Made by a program: the position numbers and the translations under genes
The notes under the pieces: model-generated
Seen by the model: the letters and a program-made list of their open reading frames with translations, nothing else
The model's database searches: none
Told to the model about the DNA's origin: nothing
Shown: positions 24,408 through 37,014 of the stretch, piece after piece
How positions within the stretch are numbered: the first letter of the stretch is position 1
Layout of the letters: every line of letters starts with the position of its first letter
Source of the DNA: Doryteuthis pealeii
Lineage: Eukaryota; Mollusca; Cephalopoda; Myopsida; Loliginidae
Direction of reading: 5' to 3'
DNA: 64,000 nucleotides
NCBI GenBank assembly: GCA_023376005.1
Contig: CM042143.1
Location: 80,187,991 to 80,251,990, forward strand

Positions 24408-24959
24408 TGATTTGTTTCATCTTTTTTTTAATTTTTTCATTTTACCTATCTATTTTCGATTTTTTAAATCTTTTTGTTCTAGTAGTTACCTTTGGTTCTT
24501 CTGTATTTAAAGATAATGCAGTCTTTCTCGACTGTCAATTTCACTATGTTTCCATTCCTGAATTTTTAAGAATCATTTTGAATATCTTAAAAATAAGTGG
24601 CCTTTGTTGTTCTGTTTTAGCCAATTTCTTTTCTTTTTGTTTTCTTTTCTTTGAGAACAAAAAAAAAGAGCTAACTTTCAAAAATTCAAACTTGACAACT
24701 GATTTGTGCTTTGCTCGATCTCATTCATTCATTATTAAATACCTGCATCACGAAAGCAAGAAAAAATGTCTTAAAAGTTACTAGACTGACTGCCACTGCA
24801 TATGGGCTCTGTAAGTTTTTATTTCAATATGCTAAGTATTAAAGACATAGTTTCAGAACTGTTTAATGGTATCTGGGTTTTTATTTTTTTTTATTTTAAT
24901 AGTTTTTCTTTTTCTTAATTAGTCGTTAATTCTAATAAAGAGGACTATTCTTATTGTGT

Positions 24960-25055
24960 CTGTCTAGCGCTAGCGAAAAAGGAGATAGACTCCCTCCGGT
25001 GTCCGGCCTGATACCAGTCAATAAGGCAAACTCCACCAACCTACTTATTTTGCTT
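24960..25055 (+). repeat. SINE-A, 3' fragment
   Basis: TCTAGCGCTAGCGAAAAAGG, AGATAGACTCCCTC and GGCCTGATACC are the 3' body of SINE-A. The head is missing. Confidence 0.7.
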
Positions 25056-25371
25056 CACTTTTTAACCGGGTTTGGAATAAGTTGGAAATGAATAATATAC
25101 GATGTCAATGAACGATTTTTAAGATCAAATTGTTCACTTTCAAAAAAACAAAAACAGGCGGATCGTTCATTACAAAAGAGATGTTTTGAAAGCTACCGTT
25201 GTTTTATTACACACAAATATATAATAAAAAACAGGCGCTTGTAATGGTTACCGTCGTAAGTGAACACGGCGAGAACTAGTTAAAATGCTTGGATGGAGGC
25301 TGGTGCTTTTTCACAAACGCTAATACAACATTGGGGAAAATACGAATGCAACTACTCTCTCTCCTCTTCTC

Positions 25372-25533
25372 CAGCTTATGGAATAGTAGGTCAGTTTGGC
25401 CATTTAAACCTTGTTTAGACAACCAGTCTAGGAGAAGGAAAACTCTGAATTTTCAAACCTTTAAACTCCGTTTAAAAATCGACCATGTCACAATCCTGTT
25501 CGTGCGGGTTTAGTGTTGGTAAATATGTATATA
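25372..25533 (+). repeat. SINE-B, 3' part
   Basis: CTCCAGCTTATGGAATAGTA, AACCAGTCTAGGAGAAGG, AATCGACCATGTCACAATCC and the end TTGGTAAATATG identify SINE-B. Head absent. Confidence 0.75.
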
Positions 25534-27250
25534 ATAATTGTGGCCTAAAAATTTGGTGTCATTATTACACAAAGTCTCATTCATGCTCCAAATATACACT
25601 GCACCAACATGAAATAGAAAGGCATGAACGTATTCAATGATAGTAATTTACCAAACCTAGCTTTGTTTGGCACAAGGCCAATGCTTATAGATTCACCATT
25701 GAGAATCAAACGCAATAACAATAAGGACTGTTAACCTCCTTTATAATCATTATACAACATCAGAGTTGCTCAGCTTTTTTTCTTAGTTTTTCTCACAATT
25801 TGAAAAGAAAAAACAAGATTGACCTCTTGATCCTAAAATATCCCAAAAAGAAAATATTTACCCACCTTTGAATGAAATAACTCCATACAGTCTACTTTGT
25901 AAAATTCTGAAAAAAAAATATTGTGCTATTCTTAGTAAGCAGTTTTAGTCTTACTTATAAAGAATACTTTATATATTACCCTCCATCACCCCTAATTCTT
26001 ATTTGTATTGTTACATATAACTCAGTGCATTGTATATATTTCCTTAAGACATATAAAAACGTGTTTATTTGCTAAAAACTAGTGTGTCTTTTCTGTTTCT
26101 TCTTTTCTCTTTTTAAATAAAAAGGAACAAACTTGAAAAATTTTCTTAAAATATTGGCAGGTTGAAGTTACAAAAAAAATGAAGAAATTTTCAATTTTCA
26201 CCAAATATATTGATCCTTTCTTCTGTTGAACTAGAAAAAGACAAACTCACAAGAATAGAGACAACTTTTCAAATATTTTTCCAACTCTGAACTTGGGAGA
26301 GGTGAAAAAAAAATTGCACACACACCTTTCTCTTAATATATAAGACAGTAAATCAGAGAAAAAATTTTTTGTATTTTTTGAGGCAGTTGAATCTTACTTG
26401 ACAAAATATGTTTTGTCACACTTCAACAACTTTTTCTATATTGAAATTTAAACCTTTCTTTAAATGTACCGCATAACCATGTTAAAAACTTTTTCTCTTC
26501 TGGATATCTTAAAGTCAAATCTATCTCAATCCCTCATTACAGGGTATTTTCAAAAAAGAATAACAATATCTTTTGATAATTGTATTTAACATTCAACTCC
26601 TTTGAGACCTGAAAATTAGTAAGTATAAGATAGTCCAATCTGTAAATTGTACATTACAAGGTCCTATTTTTTTTTAAAAGAGTCAAATCATCATTTAACC
26701 AACTTGTATTTAAACTTTCTTTGTAGACCTTGAAAATACATATCGTAAACAGTTCATCTGTCATATATGTATATAACAAAAGGGATTGAGCATTCCCATT
26801 TGATTAATGATTATTGAAGGAGGTAACATCGTATTGTTTATTAAAGCCAAAAAAAATAATGAAAGCAATATGTGTGGGTGACAAGAACTTTCGGAACCAC
26901 CCTGTAATTTGTAAAGGTACAGTTCTAGTCATTCATGCCTTTCCTTCTTATAAGTAGCGTCAGACTATCCACTTCTGTTGAACTATTACTTGCTATCTAG
27001 CATCTTGCAATAAAGAATTTGTAATCTCATTTCTTTAGACCTACGAGAAGTGTTATTAAAAAAGTATAAAGACAGAGAATGAACAATGAATGAATTGTTT
27101 CACATTATAGTCCTTTGACATTTTAGCACACTACTCCAATAATTTTTTCCATTCAGGAAAACATTTCAAGAAACTCTTTCTTCAAAAAGTCAGGTGCAAA
27201 TGCCTGCGGTCTTGAAGTAAACCTTTTAAAAATAGATGGCTTAATTCCAT
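25534..27250. other. Unassigned AT-rich sequence
   Basis: No open frame, RNA gene or repeat family recognised. Confidence 0.5.
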
Positions 27251-27251
27251 T

Positions 27252-27583
27252 TACTGGGTATTCCATGTCAAATCATCCAGGCCATGATCCCCACATCCTT
27301 CAACTTTTCTTGAAATTTAGTCACGGTGGGTATTATGCCTAAAGTTAGACAAATCTCCCAAATAAATTGAGCTTCCAGATTCTTTCTTTCAACCCACCAA
27401 ATTTGGAAGATCAAAAATCAACATAACTCCACCAATTTTAAGGAATCGGAAGCTCAAATTTTGGGGATTAGTCTAATGTTAACATACTTCCACACCGGAG
27501 AAAAAATTTCAGAAAAAATTGAAATGATGCACCGACAAGGTTATTATCTTTTATCTGTATGATTTGACAATAATTCTACCCCC
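27252..27583. repeat. Inverted-repeat element F (MITE-like)
   Basis: Left arm (about 27252-27378) begins TTCCATGTCAAATCAT, and the right arm (about 27440-27583) is its imperfect complement, ending ATGATTTGACAATAATTC. The middle contains CCACCAAATTTGG, itself a palindrome. A one-armed relative lies at 3212-3370. No coding capacity is seen. Confidence 0.65.
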
Positions 27584-28980
27584 TCTCTTAGTACAAAGAG
27601 GTGAAGTAATATCGATACAATTCCTGGTCACTAAATGGTAATCAATCTTATAACTCAGCATTTATGTAACTTTTTGAAAAATCATTATGTAAGAGATAAT
27701 AGAACTCATATTCAGAGTAAGCATATACAACGAATGAGCCTGGACACTATATATAATACATGTTCATTTGATTGCATAACTACCTGGGTAATTTGGGCAA
27801 TATGTGCCTAAGCATGGCGGTCTTGGGCAGGGAGATAGCCTGTGCAGGAGTCAATCCAACCTCTCGCACGTGTGTTACACGGATTTTGAATTCAGATAGC
27901 TTTTCACGTTCGTACTGGACCTGGTGCTGCATAATGCACGCCACAGTCAGTTAAAATGCCCAGAAATGTCAAATACTTATAATGAGAATACATGCATTTC
28001 GGGTGTAACGTATTTATAACAAATAAATATTTAAATTCTTCTTCTATACATTGCCTGTTTTAAGGAAAAAAAAAGATTTCCTATTATGATAAATATTGTA
28101 ATGAAGTGTAATTAGAGACTGAAGAGGATGAATGTGATAATAATTTAATATATGAGTTATTAATTAAGTTTAATTATAGGATAAGAAAGATAACGTAAAC
28201 CAATTTTATATGTAGCGATTATGAAAATAAAGGATGAAGTAGAAATTAAAAGTTAAGGCATTGAAGATGAGTAAAGAGTATATTAAGATTAGTTTGATAT
28301 ATTTTCCGCAAATTAAAAGATAAGATCAAATGAAATATTGTAATAAGACCAGTAATAGAATTATAAATGGTTATACATTCGTTAATACTTAGAGTGATAG
28401 AGAGGTGACTATACTAAGAAGTTTATTTAACATTAAAGAATAGAAGTCAAGTTAAGTCAAACTGCTCTTGTCAACTACAAGATAAAAAAGATGATATGGA
28501 GGTAATGGATGATATTAGAACAGTTTTGCAAGTAAAATGATCATTTTTTTTTCCTAGTGATGAAAACCGAAATCGAGAGTAAGAGAACAATAGATTCAAG
28601 TAGGGTTTGCACATGATGTAACTTAATGGACAACTGAAAAAGTAGTAGAGAGGCGAAATAGGTTAAATGAAAAAGAACGGATGTAGATTGAATACAATGG
28701 ACAAAAAAAGAATTGTGTTAAATTAAAGCAGATGTATTATCAATGCAATGTTCTAATAAGGACAGTAATGAAAAGCGAAATGACATTTCTGATGTGATGA
28801 AGAAAGTGAGAAACTAAAAATTAGAAATGAGAATCATATGAAAATTTACAATTTCGATATGAAGAAAGTTAAAAGAGTAATAGCGTAATTTCCTCTAGTA
28901 GAACTAACATAAAGAATACAATTAATGTGATAAGACAAAAAGAAATAGCATGAATGCTGGGATTATTGCTTACTTGTTGG
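27584..28980. other. Unassigned AT-rich sequence
   Basis: A 60-codon open frame at 27772-27954 has no recognised motif. From 28080 on, the plus strand is biased to A and G but is not a simple repeat. Confidence 0.45.
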
Positions 28981-28982
28981 GG

Positions 28983-30225
28983 GGCCTTAAGAATACGAAC
29001 TGAACTGTATCAACTCCGCCACCAAAAATACACTGACTGTATCCAAGCCAATGCCCCCACCAAAGATACACTGAACTGTAGTCAACCTACCCCCACCCAA
29101 TACACGACTGGTATCCACCGTCCCGCCAACAGCGAAAAATACACTGAACTAATAGATCCGAGAAGCCTCCACCACAGAATACACTGACTAGAAAAGAGGT
29201 GAAAAGAAAAGGAGAGAAGAAGAGAGGTGAAGAGAAAAAGAAGAAAAGAGAGAGAGGTTGAAGAAGAAGGAGAGAGAGAGCAGAGAGACGTGAAGAAAAA
29301 GGAGAGAAGAGGAGAGAGAAGTGAAGAAAGAAGGAGAGGAGAGAGAGTGAAAAATGAAGGGGAAGAGAGAGAGAGAGGTTGAAGAAGAAGGAGAGAGAGA
29401 GAGAGGGAAAGAAGAAGAGAGAGAGAGAGAGGAGAGAGGAAAAAGAAGGAGAGAGGAGAGAATGAAGAAGAAGAGAAAAGAGAAGAAGAAGGAGAGAAAA
29501 AAGAAAGAAGAGGGAAAATGAAGTAAAGAAGAAGAGAGCAAAGAAAGAGGAGATGAGACCATAAGAAAGAAGGAAGAGAGCAAGAAGAAGGAGAAGAGCA
29601 GAAGAGGATGAGAGGAAAGAGAAAGAGATGAGGGAGAGAGGGAGAGAGAGAGGAGGAGAGAAAGAATGGAGAGGAAGTTGAGTGCACAACCAATCCCCAG
29701 CCAAATACACTGAAAATTGTGGATGCACCGCCCCGAAAACACCCACCAGAAAAATTACGAGCTAACGTTATGCCAACCTCCCCACAGATACGACTGACTG
29801 ATATCCCCCCCACACCAAAATGACAAACTATGGACTGTATGCCCCGGCCCACACCACCAAAAGTTACAACGTGGAACTTAATCCAAACCCTCGCCACCAA
29901 ATAAACACTGGCGTGTATCCAAAGACCCGTGCCACCAGAATAGCGAACTGACTGTATCCACGCTACACCACCAAACTACACTAGCTGTATCAACGCTCCC
30001 ACCATAATGACGACTACTGCTTTGTATCCGAACACCTCCCAAGACCGAAAAATGACATCTAAGACTTTGTGATCTCAAACCCCTTCTCATTACAAATACT
30101 GACAATCGTAAAAAATCCACCATACCTACAGCCAAATACACAGACGATTATATTCTAAACCCCACCCACACCAAATACAACTTACTTAATTTCTATCAAC
30201 CCCCTCCACCCCAAAATAATACTTA
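28983..30225. repeat. Degenerate ~32-bp satellite, interrupted
   Basis: Repeated words CCACCAAAATACACTGA and CTGTATCCAA with C-rich joints form a tandem array with a period of about 32-36 bp, on both sides of the GA-rich block at 29187-29690. The words can be followed from 28995 (GAACTGAACTGTATCAACT) to about 30220 (CACACCAAATACAAC). Units right of the block are more diverged. Not previously known to me. Confidence 0.7.
29187..29690 (+). repeat. GA-rich minisatellite inside the satellite
   Basis: Purine-only stretch built on units like GAGGTGAAGAAAAAGGAGAG and GAGAGGTTGAAGAAGAAGG. The unit is the reverse complement of the CT minisatellite at 43180-44235. The 272-, 219- and 184-codon minus-strand frames across it are artefacts of sequence without stop codons. 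Confidence 0.85.
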
Positions 30226-33200
30226 AAAAAAGAAAGTGGATAGAGTTATATGGTCCAAAGGAGTTGAAGTTATTGTCTTTTTTGTAGGCGTTATGAGTGA
30301 ATCACTATAAAAAGGGTGTGGAGATCTGCATCTGGTGGTTGAGGACTCCAGAGATATCTGGAGAATTGATGAGGGAAGGAAAATCTGGTATGGTATTCCA
30401 TACTTCATTCACCAATAACTTTGAGAGTCACTTTGAACCTAGTTACTTAGGTAAATTCCTGTGAAGAGGTTTAGAAGAGTCCCATCAATATGGTCAAATA
30501 GTTTGATAATTAAAACCATGTGTTTTCGAATTTTATTTCGTATTTTGATAGAATTCTCGTGGATAAACACATTCTAGTGATTATAAAAATTCGTGCTTAA
30601 TGATATGCTCAAAACTAGTCTCTACAAAATTGATAGTAACATAATATATGAATGTGAAACACATTAACACCACATTTCTCACACCTCTAGGCATCAAGGC
30701 TCACAAAAAATATAACCCTAGACGACGTAGACAATGCCGAACTACAATCAAAATTATTAAAAAAAAAATATAAAAAAGAATCAACTAAATACAGAAGAAA
30801 AGAATAAAGAAGGAAAACCCTTATATATTGGTCCAGCTCCACTCCGACTCACCTCAATACATAGAAGCAACATGAGTACCATATAGTCAATCTTTTAAAA
30901 TATTTCCCCAGGAACCTTGTGATTAAACATATTCCAAACTCATCATGGCTAATTTTGTCAAAATAAACCATCTATTTTTATTCAATCACAATTAGAGTCT
31001 TGACTCAAATATAGCGAAAAAACAATAATATGTAATTTTTAAATTAAATAATTCACTAAGTTTCGAGGATCGAGGCTATCCCTTTCTTATATGCAAGAGG
31101 AGGATTGTTTTATGAGGTGGGAGCACATCTACGCAGCTCCCGTATGTGCTTTATTACATGGCACGATCTTGATACCCTATCACCCTCATCTTTAGTGCCG
31201 AGCCGTACAAACCGAATCTTATTCCCAAAATGCTCCTATACTAAGCCCTATAAGAGTCCTTTTTTTAAAAAATGTAAAAAACTTTGTATTTTCTTCTAGT
31301 GAGTGAGCTGAAAGGGATTATGCTCAACGTTGGCCCCTGACGTTTGATAGCATTCCACCTATTAGACTAGACACCTTTTACCTACTGAATCACAAAGGGT
31401 CCATTGATCCACTTAATGCCCCCCCTAGCCTCAATCAGCCAATTTAAGTGCACCAATGACTACAGCTTTAGCACCGTTTATAAATAACTCAGAATCAATC
31501 CGTCTGCTGGTTACAAGAGTGTGAGTCTCGATTTAGATTGTGGCAATTGTCTTCTGCTTTCTCAAGTCAAAGAAATTATCTATCCCTCTACTGAAGTCAT
31601 CAAAGACAAGTGTAAACAACCGAGTCCTGCAATATTGAAGATATAGACTACAGCCCATCCAATGTCTGGTAGAACAATGATGCAACTTAGGCACCACCTA
31701 CCAGCACGTTTTTATTTATTTAACAACAAACAAAGACCAATATTTTTTTATACGACCGTTCGTAAAGTCGCAATATTTTTATGGAGTACTTTCAAGGCAG
31801 TTGGGCAAATCACCCTCTGTTTCAGTCGGACTACATATGATGAATTAGTAATCTTTAGACAGCTTAATAGCCAATTAGTATATTGCAATACCTGATGAAA
31901 GAGGTAATATCTTTGAAAGTTGTTTTTATAGTTAATTTGTTTATTATTCTTTAGTTTATTATACAAATATAAATATTTACTCAACCCAACATCTGACATG
32001 AGAAACAGAATGTGAACACAACGGCAAATATATTTACAGCAGACGTTAACAGGCTTATGAAATCCAGATGTTTTCCTCTCCTAGGTCAATGGTGCCACAC
32101 TCAAGTCTGTTAATACGACGCACCACACTGCGCCTAGCGTAATGTAACCAATAGCTGGATGGAGCAATGGAAATCTGCAATACTGAGTGACGCTTTCCCT
32201 TTTTGAAAAATGCAAACAAGTCCTCACCTCCCGAATCTTACAACCTCTCCCCTCGTTCCAATCCGACTCCTCCAATTCCAACTCCAAACCAACTACCCAC
32301 CAATAACCCCCAAAATATACAACAGACGAGGTGCCTCTTTTATTTTCTCCTTTTACTTTTTTTTTTTTACTTAAAGCAGCCGTATCATTTTTTTTTCTGT
32401 GTTTCGCAATCACAATACAATTTGTTAGCAAACAGTAAAACTTCCATTTTCTCTCTCAGTCAGTCATTTATTCTTCCTTTGCTCAGTTTTCAGATGCTCT
32501 CCAACCTTACCTCTGATCTATAAAATTAACTGATCGACTACAAACACTCCACGCTAATGTTTCGTCGCTTATAAATACATAATGCGCGGAGTATTCAAAG
32601 AATCTACTAAGTGTAGTGATCTGAAAAAATAGACAATTTATATAGTATTTTCATGGATATAACAAGTAATTGATTGAAATGGGGTAGACAATAAACAAAT
32701 GTTGGTTTTTAGATGGATCTATCCTGCAACTCCTAGCTCAAAAGAAGATATGAAAAAGGTTGGATAACAATATACATGTATCACCTGCCGACATAAACCA
32801 AAAAATCAAAATGACTAACTGCTCGATTGCATGGTCGACTTCCAGTTAATGCATTATAATCTAACATCGTAGTATTACCTTGAGTTTATGTTTGAATATC
32901 AATGTGTCAGTTAGATTCTATAATAGTGAAAATGCTGTCAAGTGCCAACAGTGCTCGTTGTAGTAGATGTTAGTTAATTTAGTATAAAGAAAAGTTGTTC
33001 AAAGAATTAAAATCGTTCAGGTATCGTTTGAAAGTTCAGGTCTTCATGTAAATAATTAATATATTAATAAAAGGTAAAAATGTATATGTAAACGTTTCCG
33101 CGACACAATAAGCCCGTTATGTATATGTTGCGTTTCCAATTAAGGAGATGCACAGTCCACTAACATCATAAAGATTGGATCATTATAAAGAGACATGTAT

Positions 33201-34300
33201 TGTACACTCTGTACGTCTGTGACCATAAGCACTGTGCTAATCTGGTAAGTTCGAGTTCACTAGCAAGATGAAAAGGTAGTGAAAGTTAGAGGTCGTGTGT
33301 TATGGCGTATTATATTGAATGCTTACCTATGTATTAGTTGCAGACTGTTAATATCTGTTCATAGTGCGCCTAATGCTGTGTGTACAAAAGTTACTTAAAG
33401 GAGTTAAGGGTCTTACGTAATTTAAAATGGATAAATGTGATAAATGTGGAGCTGTCGCAAAGAACCTGTATTTGATGTCAAAATGACGTATATGATTTTA
33501 GTGCCTGTTAACCAATGAGCATAGGTAGAATGTCTTACCTCTGTACCTAGTGTGTCAGTAGTCTGTGGTGACTCTACAAGCATTTCGAGTGATTGAGTAT
33601 CGATATAAAGTCGTTTCTTATAGTTCATGCATAAGTCACGGTGTTAAAATATGGTTAATATCCTGTGTAATTGGTCAATATAAGCCTGATGTGTAAAATA
33701 GTTGGTAAAGTGACACATGAAGTATGTTTTTATATTAGACCTCTTATGTTAAGTATATTAAGCATGTTTGTACTAAAAGATCTGTATTGTAATGTTGCTG
33801 AGAAATGTAGTCAATATGAGTAATATGTTTCGTAAAAATGCGACATATGTGGTTTAGTTCCTGTGGTGCGTCACACGAGAGAGAAAAAGAGTTGTGTATG
33901 AGTGTCCGTGTGTGTGATGTGCAAGGATGTTTTTGCAGGATAGATGTGAAAAACTAAACTAACATAAGCTGAGAAACATTGATGGAATTGAAATATTTAT
34001 TTAATGTACTCTCTACAAAAAGAAAGAGATTCAACCTTGATTGATAGTTATAAACAGACAGATCAATAAGGTAGAGAAATTGAATTAGATATATTAGAAA
34101 AAGATTAGTAAAATAATAACAGATCTGCCAATAGATCAATTGGCAAATAGATTATTGAAATTAAAGTTAGATCATGCATTTTTCTATTAATTGTAGGCCT
34201 CTGACTTGAACCTTTCTAAAAATATATTCAAGACTTTACAACTTAGAGTTATTCATCACCACTTTCGATAGGATGTGCACAACATCCAATTTTAAAGTCA
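30226..34300. other. Mostly unassigned; family D fragment at 30305-30375
   Basis: GATCTGCATCTGGTGGTTGA and GGACTCCAGAGATATCTGGA at 30305-30375 match family D (plus). A tail-like AACCCTAGACGACGTAGACA lies near 30715. The remainder, including open frames at 31105-31299, 31662-31895 and 32081-32523, shows no recognisable domain or RNA. Confidence 0.45.
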
Positions 34301-34308
34301 TTAAAGCT

Positions 34309-34430
34309 GGCTGAATCCAGTTTTCCTCTCTTAGACGGCTTGCCATACCAAGGTTAAGAGCCCAGTCTGCTCTACTATTTACCCAAGCTGGGGGAGAATA
34401 GTTGAAGTCATAACATTTCTCACAAATAAT
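34309..34430 (-). repeat. SINE-B fragment
   Basis: Minus-strand middle part: the plus strand has GCTGAATCCAGTTTTCC, CAAGGTTAAGAGCCCAGTCT and TACTATTTACCCAAGCTGG. It is truncated at both ends and runs into a TA array. Confidence 0.7.
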
Positions 34431-34481
34431 ATATATATATATATAATATATATATTATATACATATATATATATATATGTA
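34426..34481. repeat. (TA)n microsatellite
   Basis: TA runs with TAATATA and CATATA interruptions. Confidence 0.9.
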
Positions 34482-34559
34482 ATACATAGAAAGGAATTAA
34501 TCATTAATTAAATAATCCCAACAAGCAAATTCGGTGTAATACTGCCTGTGATGTTGAAA

Positions 34560-34605
34560 CACTGCGACAAGCTGTTTCGACCTATATTAGTCTCATCAGC
34601 AGATG
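34560..34605 (-). ncRNA. Type I hammerhead-ribozyme-like motif, copy 1
   Basis: On the minus strand: CTGATGA (34593-34599), stem II GACT-AATATA-GGTC (34579-34592; three Watson-Crick pairs plus one U-G), GAAA (34575-34578), then CA-GCT-TGTC, in which ACA pairs with TGT around a GCT loop and leaves cleavage triplet GTC. Stem I strands CATCTG (5') and GCAGTG (3') pair as CA.CTG/CAG.TG only if a T and a G bulge out. All core residues are present. No tRNA-like head is seen upstream. Cleavage activity is inferred, not shown. Confidence 0.55.
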
Positions 34606-35544
34606 TATACCGTGAATCTGCACCCCACCCGCCAACAAGTATCAATATAATAAAACCTTATACATAGTGATATATAGAAATCATAAATATTTTTTTAAAA
34701 ATTGTATAGTTTAGAATAATATTTCAATGTTTAGCCATATTTCCCTTGAATAAAATATTCGTGGGGGTTCAAATATGATAATCTAATTTATCTAACTGTG
34801 TGAGAACAAGAAAGAATGGAATTGCAATCATCAAATATGTTCTTTCTTATTTCCTTTTTTCTTTTTAACATGTGTTAAACATATAGCCATCTTTCATCGC
34901 TTCCCTTCTATTTTCCTCTTTCTCTTCATTTCCTGACTAGATCTAGACTTATGTAACCATTTTCTACATAATTCTTGCAACAAGAATGCTGATCAGTACT
35001 GAGTTAATTAAATCTTTTCAGTCGTCAAGTAAAGAGAGAAAGAAAAAAGACATCTGCTATTATTTATCTGCAACAAACAGAGAAATATTAGAGACAAGAG
35101 AAATAAGAAAAAAATAACACATAACCCTTTTCAAGCTGATTTTCTGTCTGTGTGAGAATAACTTGTCTTGGCTTTACACTTAAGCTGGATGTGTTTCTCT
35201 ATTTCAGCAACATTTATTACATGATGCACACACACACAGCACACGTACACAACACACACACTGCCTGTGTATAGTACTAACTTCGAAACTTTTAAATTAA
35301 CAGATTTAGTCGAATTTTATTCGATATGGATTATATACTATTAGTCGTATTGGCAGATATTGAACATTATCGTTCTTTATAACAGGAACTGCTGTCTTGT
35401 ATTATTAATTGTCTGGCATGATTCTATTTGTGTGTGTAATGAATATAAGTACTATTATATGATTAGACCATTTTACAACATGTCACAATCCAACTAGGGT
35501 TCAGTTTGATGCACTAGAGGTTCACGGAATCCACATCATTTACA

Positions 35545-35805
35545 TTCAGAAATTACACTTTTTCTCTTTGTTTTGTTTTTTAACACTAGTTCTATCGTCA
35601 TAATACAAAAATTTTACAGATCTATATGGCCCATAGATGGCGATTTTAAACAAATAATCTATACTTCTGGATCCGAGTGCCGTGGACAGTAAATGGCAAT
35701 GACAAGAGTATCCCACACTTCCCAGATTTCCAGCAACTGAACTTCACCATTAGATGCAGGATTTAGTGTTATACCAGAAACTCCCCCCCTTTTCTTTTTT
35801 CTTTT
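35545..35805 (-). repeat. Family D copy
   Basis: The plus strand has GGCCCATAGATGG, TCCGAGTGCCGTGGAC, TTCACCATTAGATGCAGG and GTTATACCAGAAACTCCCCC. Orientation is minus relative to the tail-bearing copy at 5540. Confidence 0.55.
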
Positions 35806-35926
35806 AGTTTGAGTTCTGTATTATCCTAACTGCAGGAAGATACAGTCAGTATATAATCTAAACCCCACCAACAGGTTCCATAAATGTGGTTTGCATGCCT
35901 GTAGCTAAGTGTCATCAATAAATATG

Positions 35927-36498
35927 TACGAGCGTGTGAGTCAAAAAGTGAATGCCAATTTTGTTTAGGGACATGGTATAATTACCAACGCGGAAGGAAC
36001 ATGTATCATACATACGCATGAAGCCGGTCCTCTGTCGGATCACACCCTACTCCTCTCCACACATGTCACCGTTTCTCTTAATAGCAATGTTCTACATGAG
36101 AGCATGTAATACCGCCCTGTAAATTCTGTTAGCTGTTCTTTGAGCAGTTCTTCATTACAGATGTTCACTCCTTATCACTAAATAATATTTGCCGTCTCAG
36201 AAACCCTCTTTCATGGGCCAAAGAGATAGTCTGAAGACGCTAAATTCTTGGTAAGTATGGAAAATGCGTAAAGCTTGTCCACCCGAATGCAAGCCAATTT
36301 TCTCCCTGGTTCCTGATGCTGTGTGTTGATCGAGCATTGTCATGCAGAGAAGGACAATTGTGATTGGCAATTGGATCTTACTCGTTGGATTCTGGTTCTG
36401 AGCATGTAGTTCCAATGTAGAACCTTAGTTCCTTTATTAATAAAAACTTCACATGAAGAATAAAAATGGTCATTACTTTTTGAACAGGGCTCTTGATA
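35927..36498 (-). pseudogene. mariner-like transposon relic
   Basis: The minus strand from about 36348 to 36190 encodes LHDNARSTHSIRNQ, then WLAFGWTSFTHFPYLP and, after a frameshift, ASSDYLFGP. This matches the mariner layout HDNARPH...LGWE.LPHPPYSPDLAPSDYHLF, with the second and third catalytic Asp (HDN, SDY) retained. Terminal inverted repeats are TACGAGCGTGTGAGTCAAAAA (35927) and the complement of TTTTTGAACAGGGCTCTTGATA (36477-36498). Total length of 572 bp against about 1.3 kb for a full mariner shows a large internal deletion. Stops and frameshifts make it non-functional. Confidence 0.7.
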
Positions 36499-37014
36499 CA
36501 ATTTTGCTAACCAATTTTTTATAAAAAGTTAATTTTCAACTAAACCAAAGATACATGATTTATGAATTCTAGGTGTAGTGCAATACAAAACGGATGATTA
36601 CCTTGGTAATTATTAATTATCAACCTCTTAAAACATTAGCACAGGCCATCTGTAACCAAAATTTAAATTCCATAAATGAAATATAAGCAGTGTACTTAGT
36701 TTATTGGACTGCTACTATGTTCTACCATTTATATTCTAATGATTAGCAAGAGCTAAACAGAAAATTAAAACGATAACCTCAAAAAAAGACAGTGACCAAA
36801 GATTGAGACCCAAATAACACTAAAAGCTTTCTTTAAAATCTGATACACACATAGTAAAACGTTCATGCTGTAAGCGCTACAATCTTCAGACACTGACAAT
36901 TATTTGGAATACATATCAGCATCAATAAGCATCTGACAGCTGGATTCTTTGTCTCTCTTCTCTCTCTCTCTTCTCTCCTCTGTCTCTCTCTTCTCATCCT
37001 CTCTCTCCCACCAC

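Noticed and set aside
29082..29900. 272-codon minus-strand open frame
   Set aside because: The centre is a purine-only minisatellite and the ends are a degenerate satellite; neighbouring frames are equally open.
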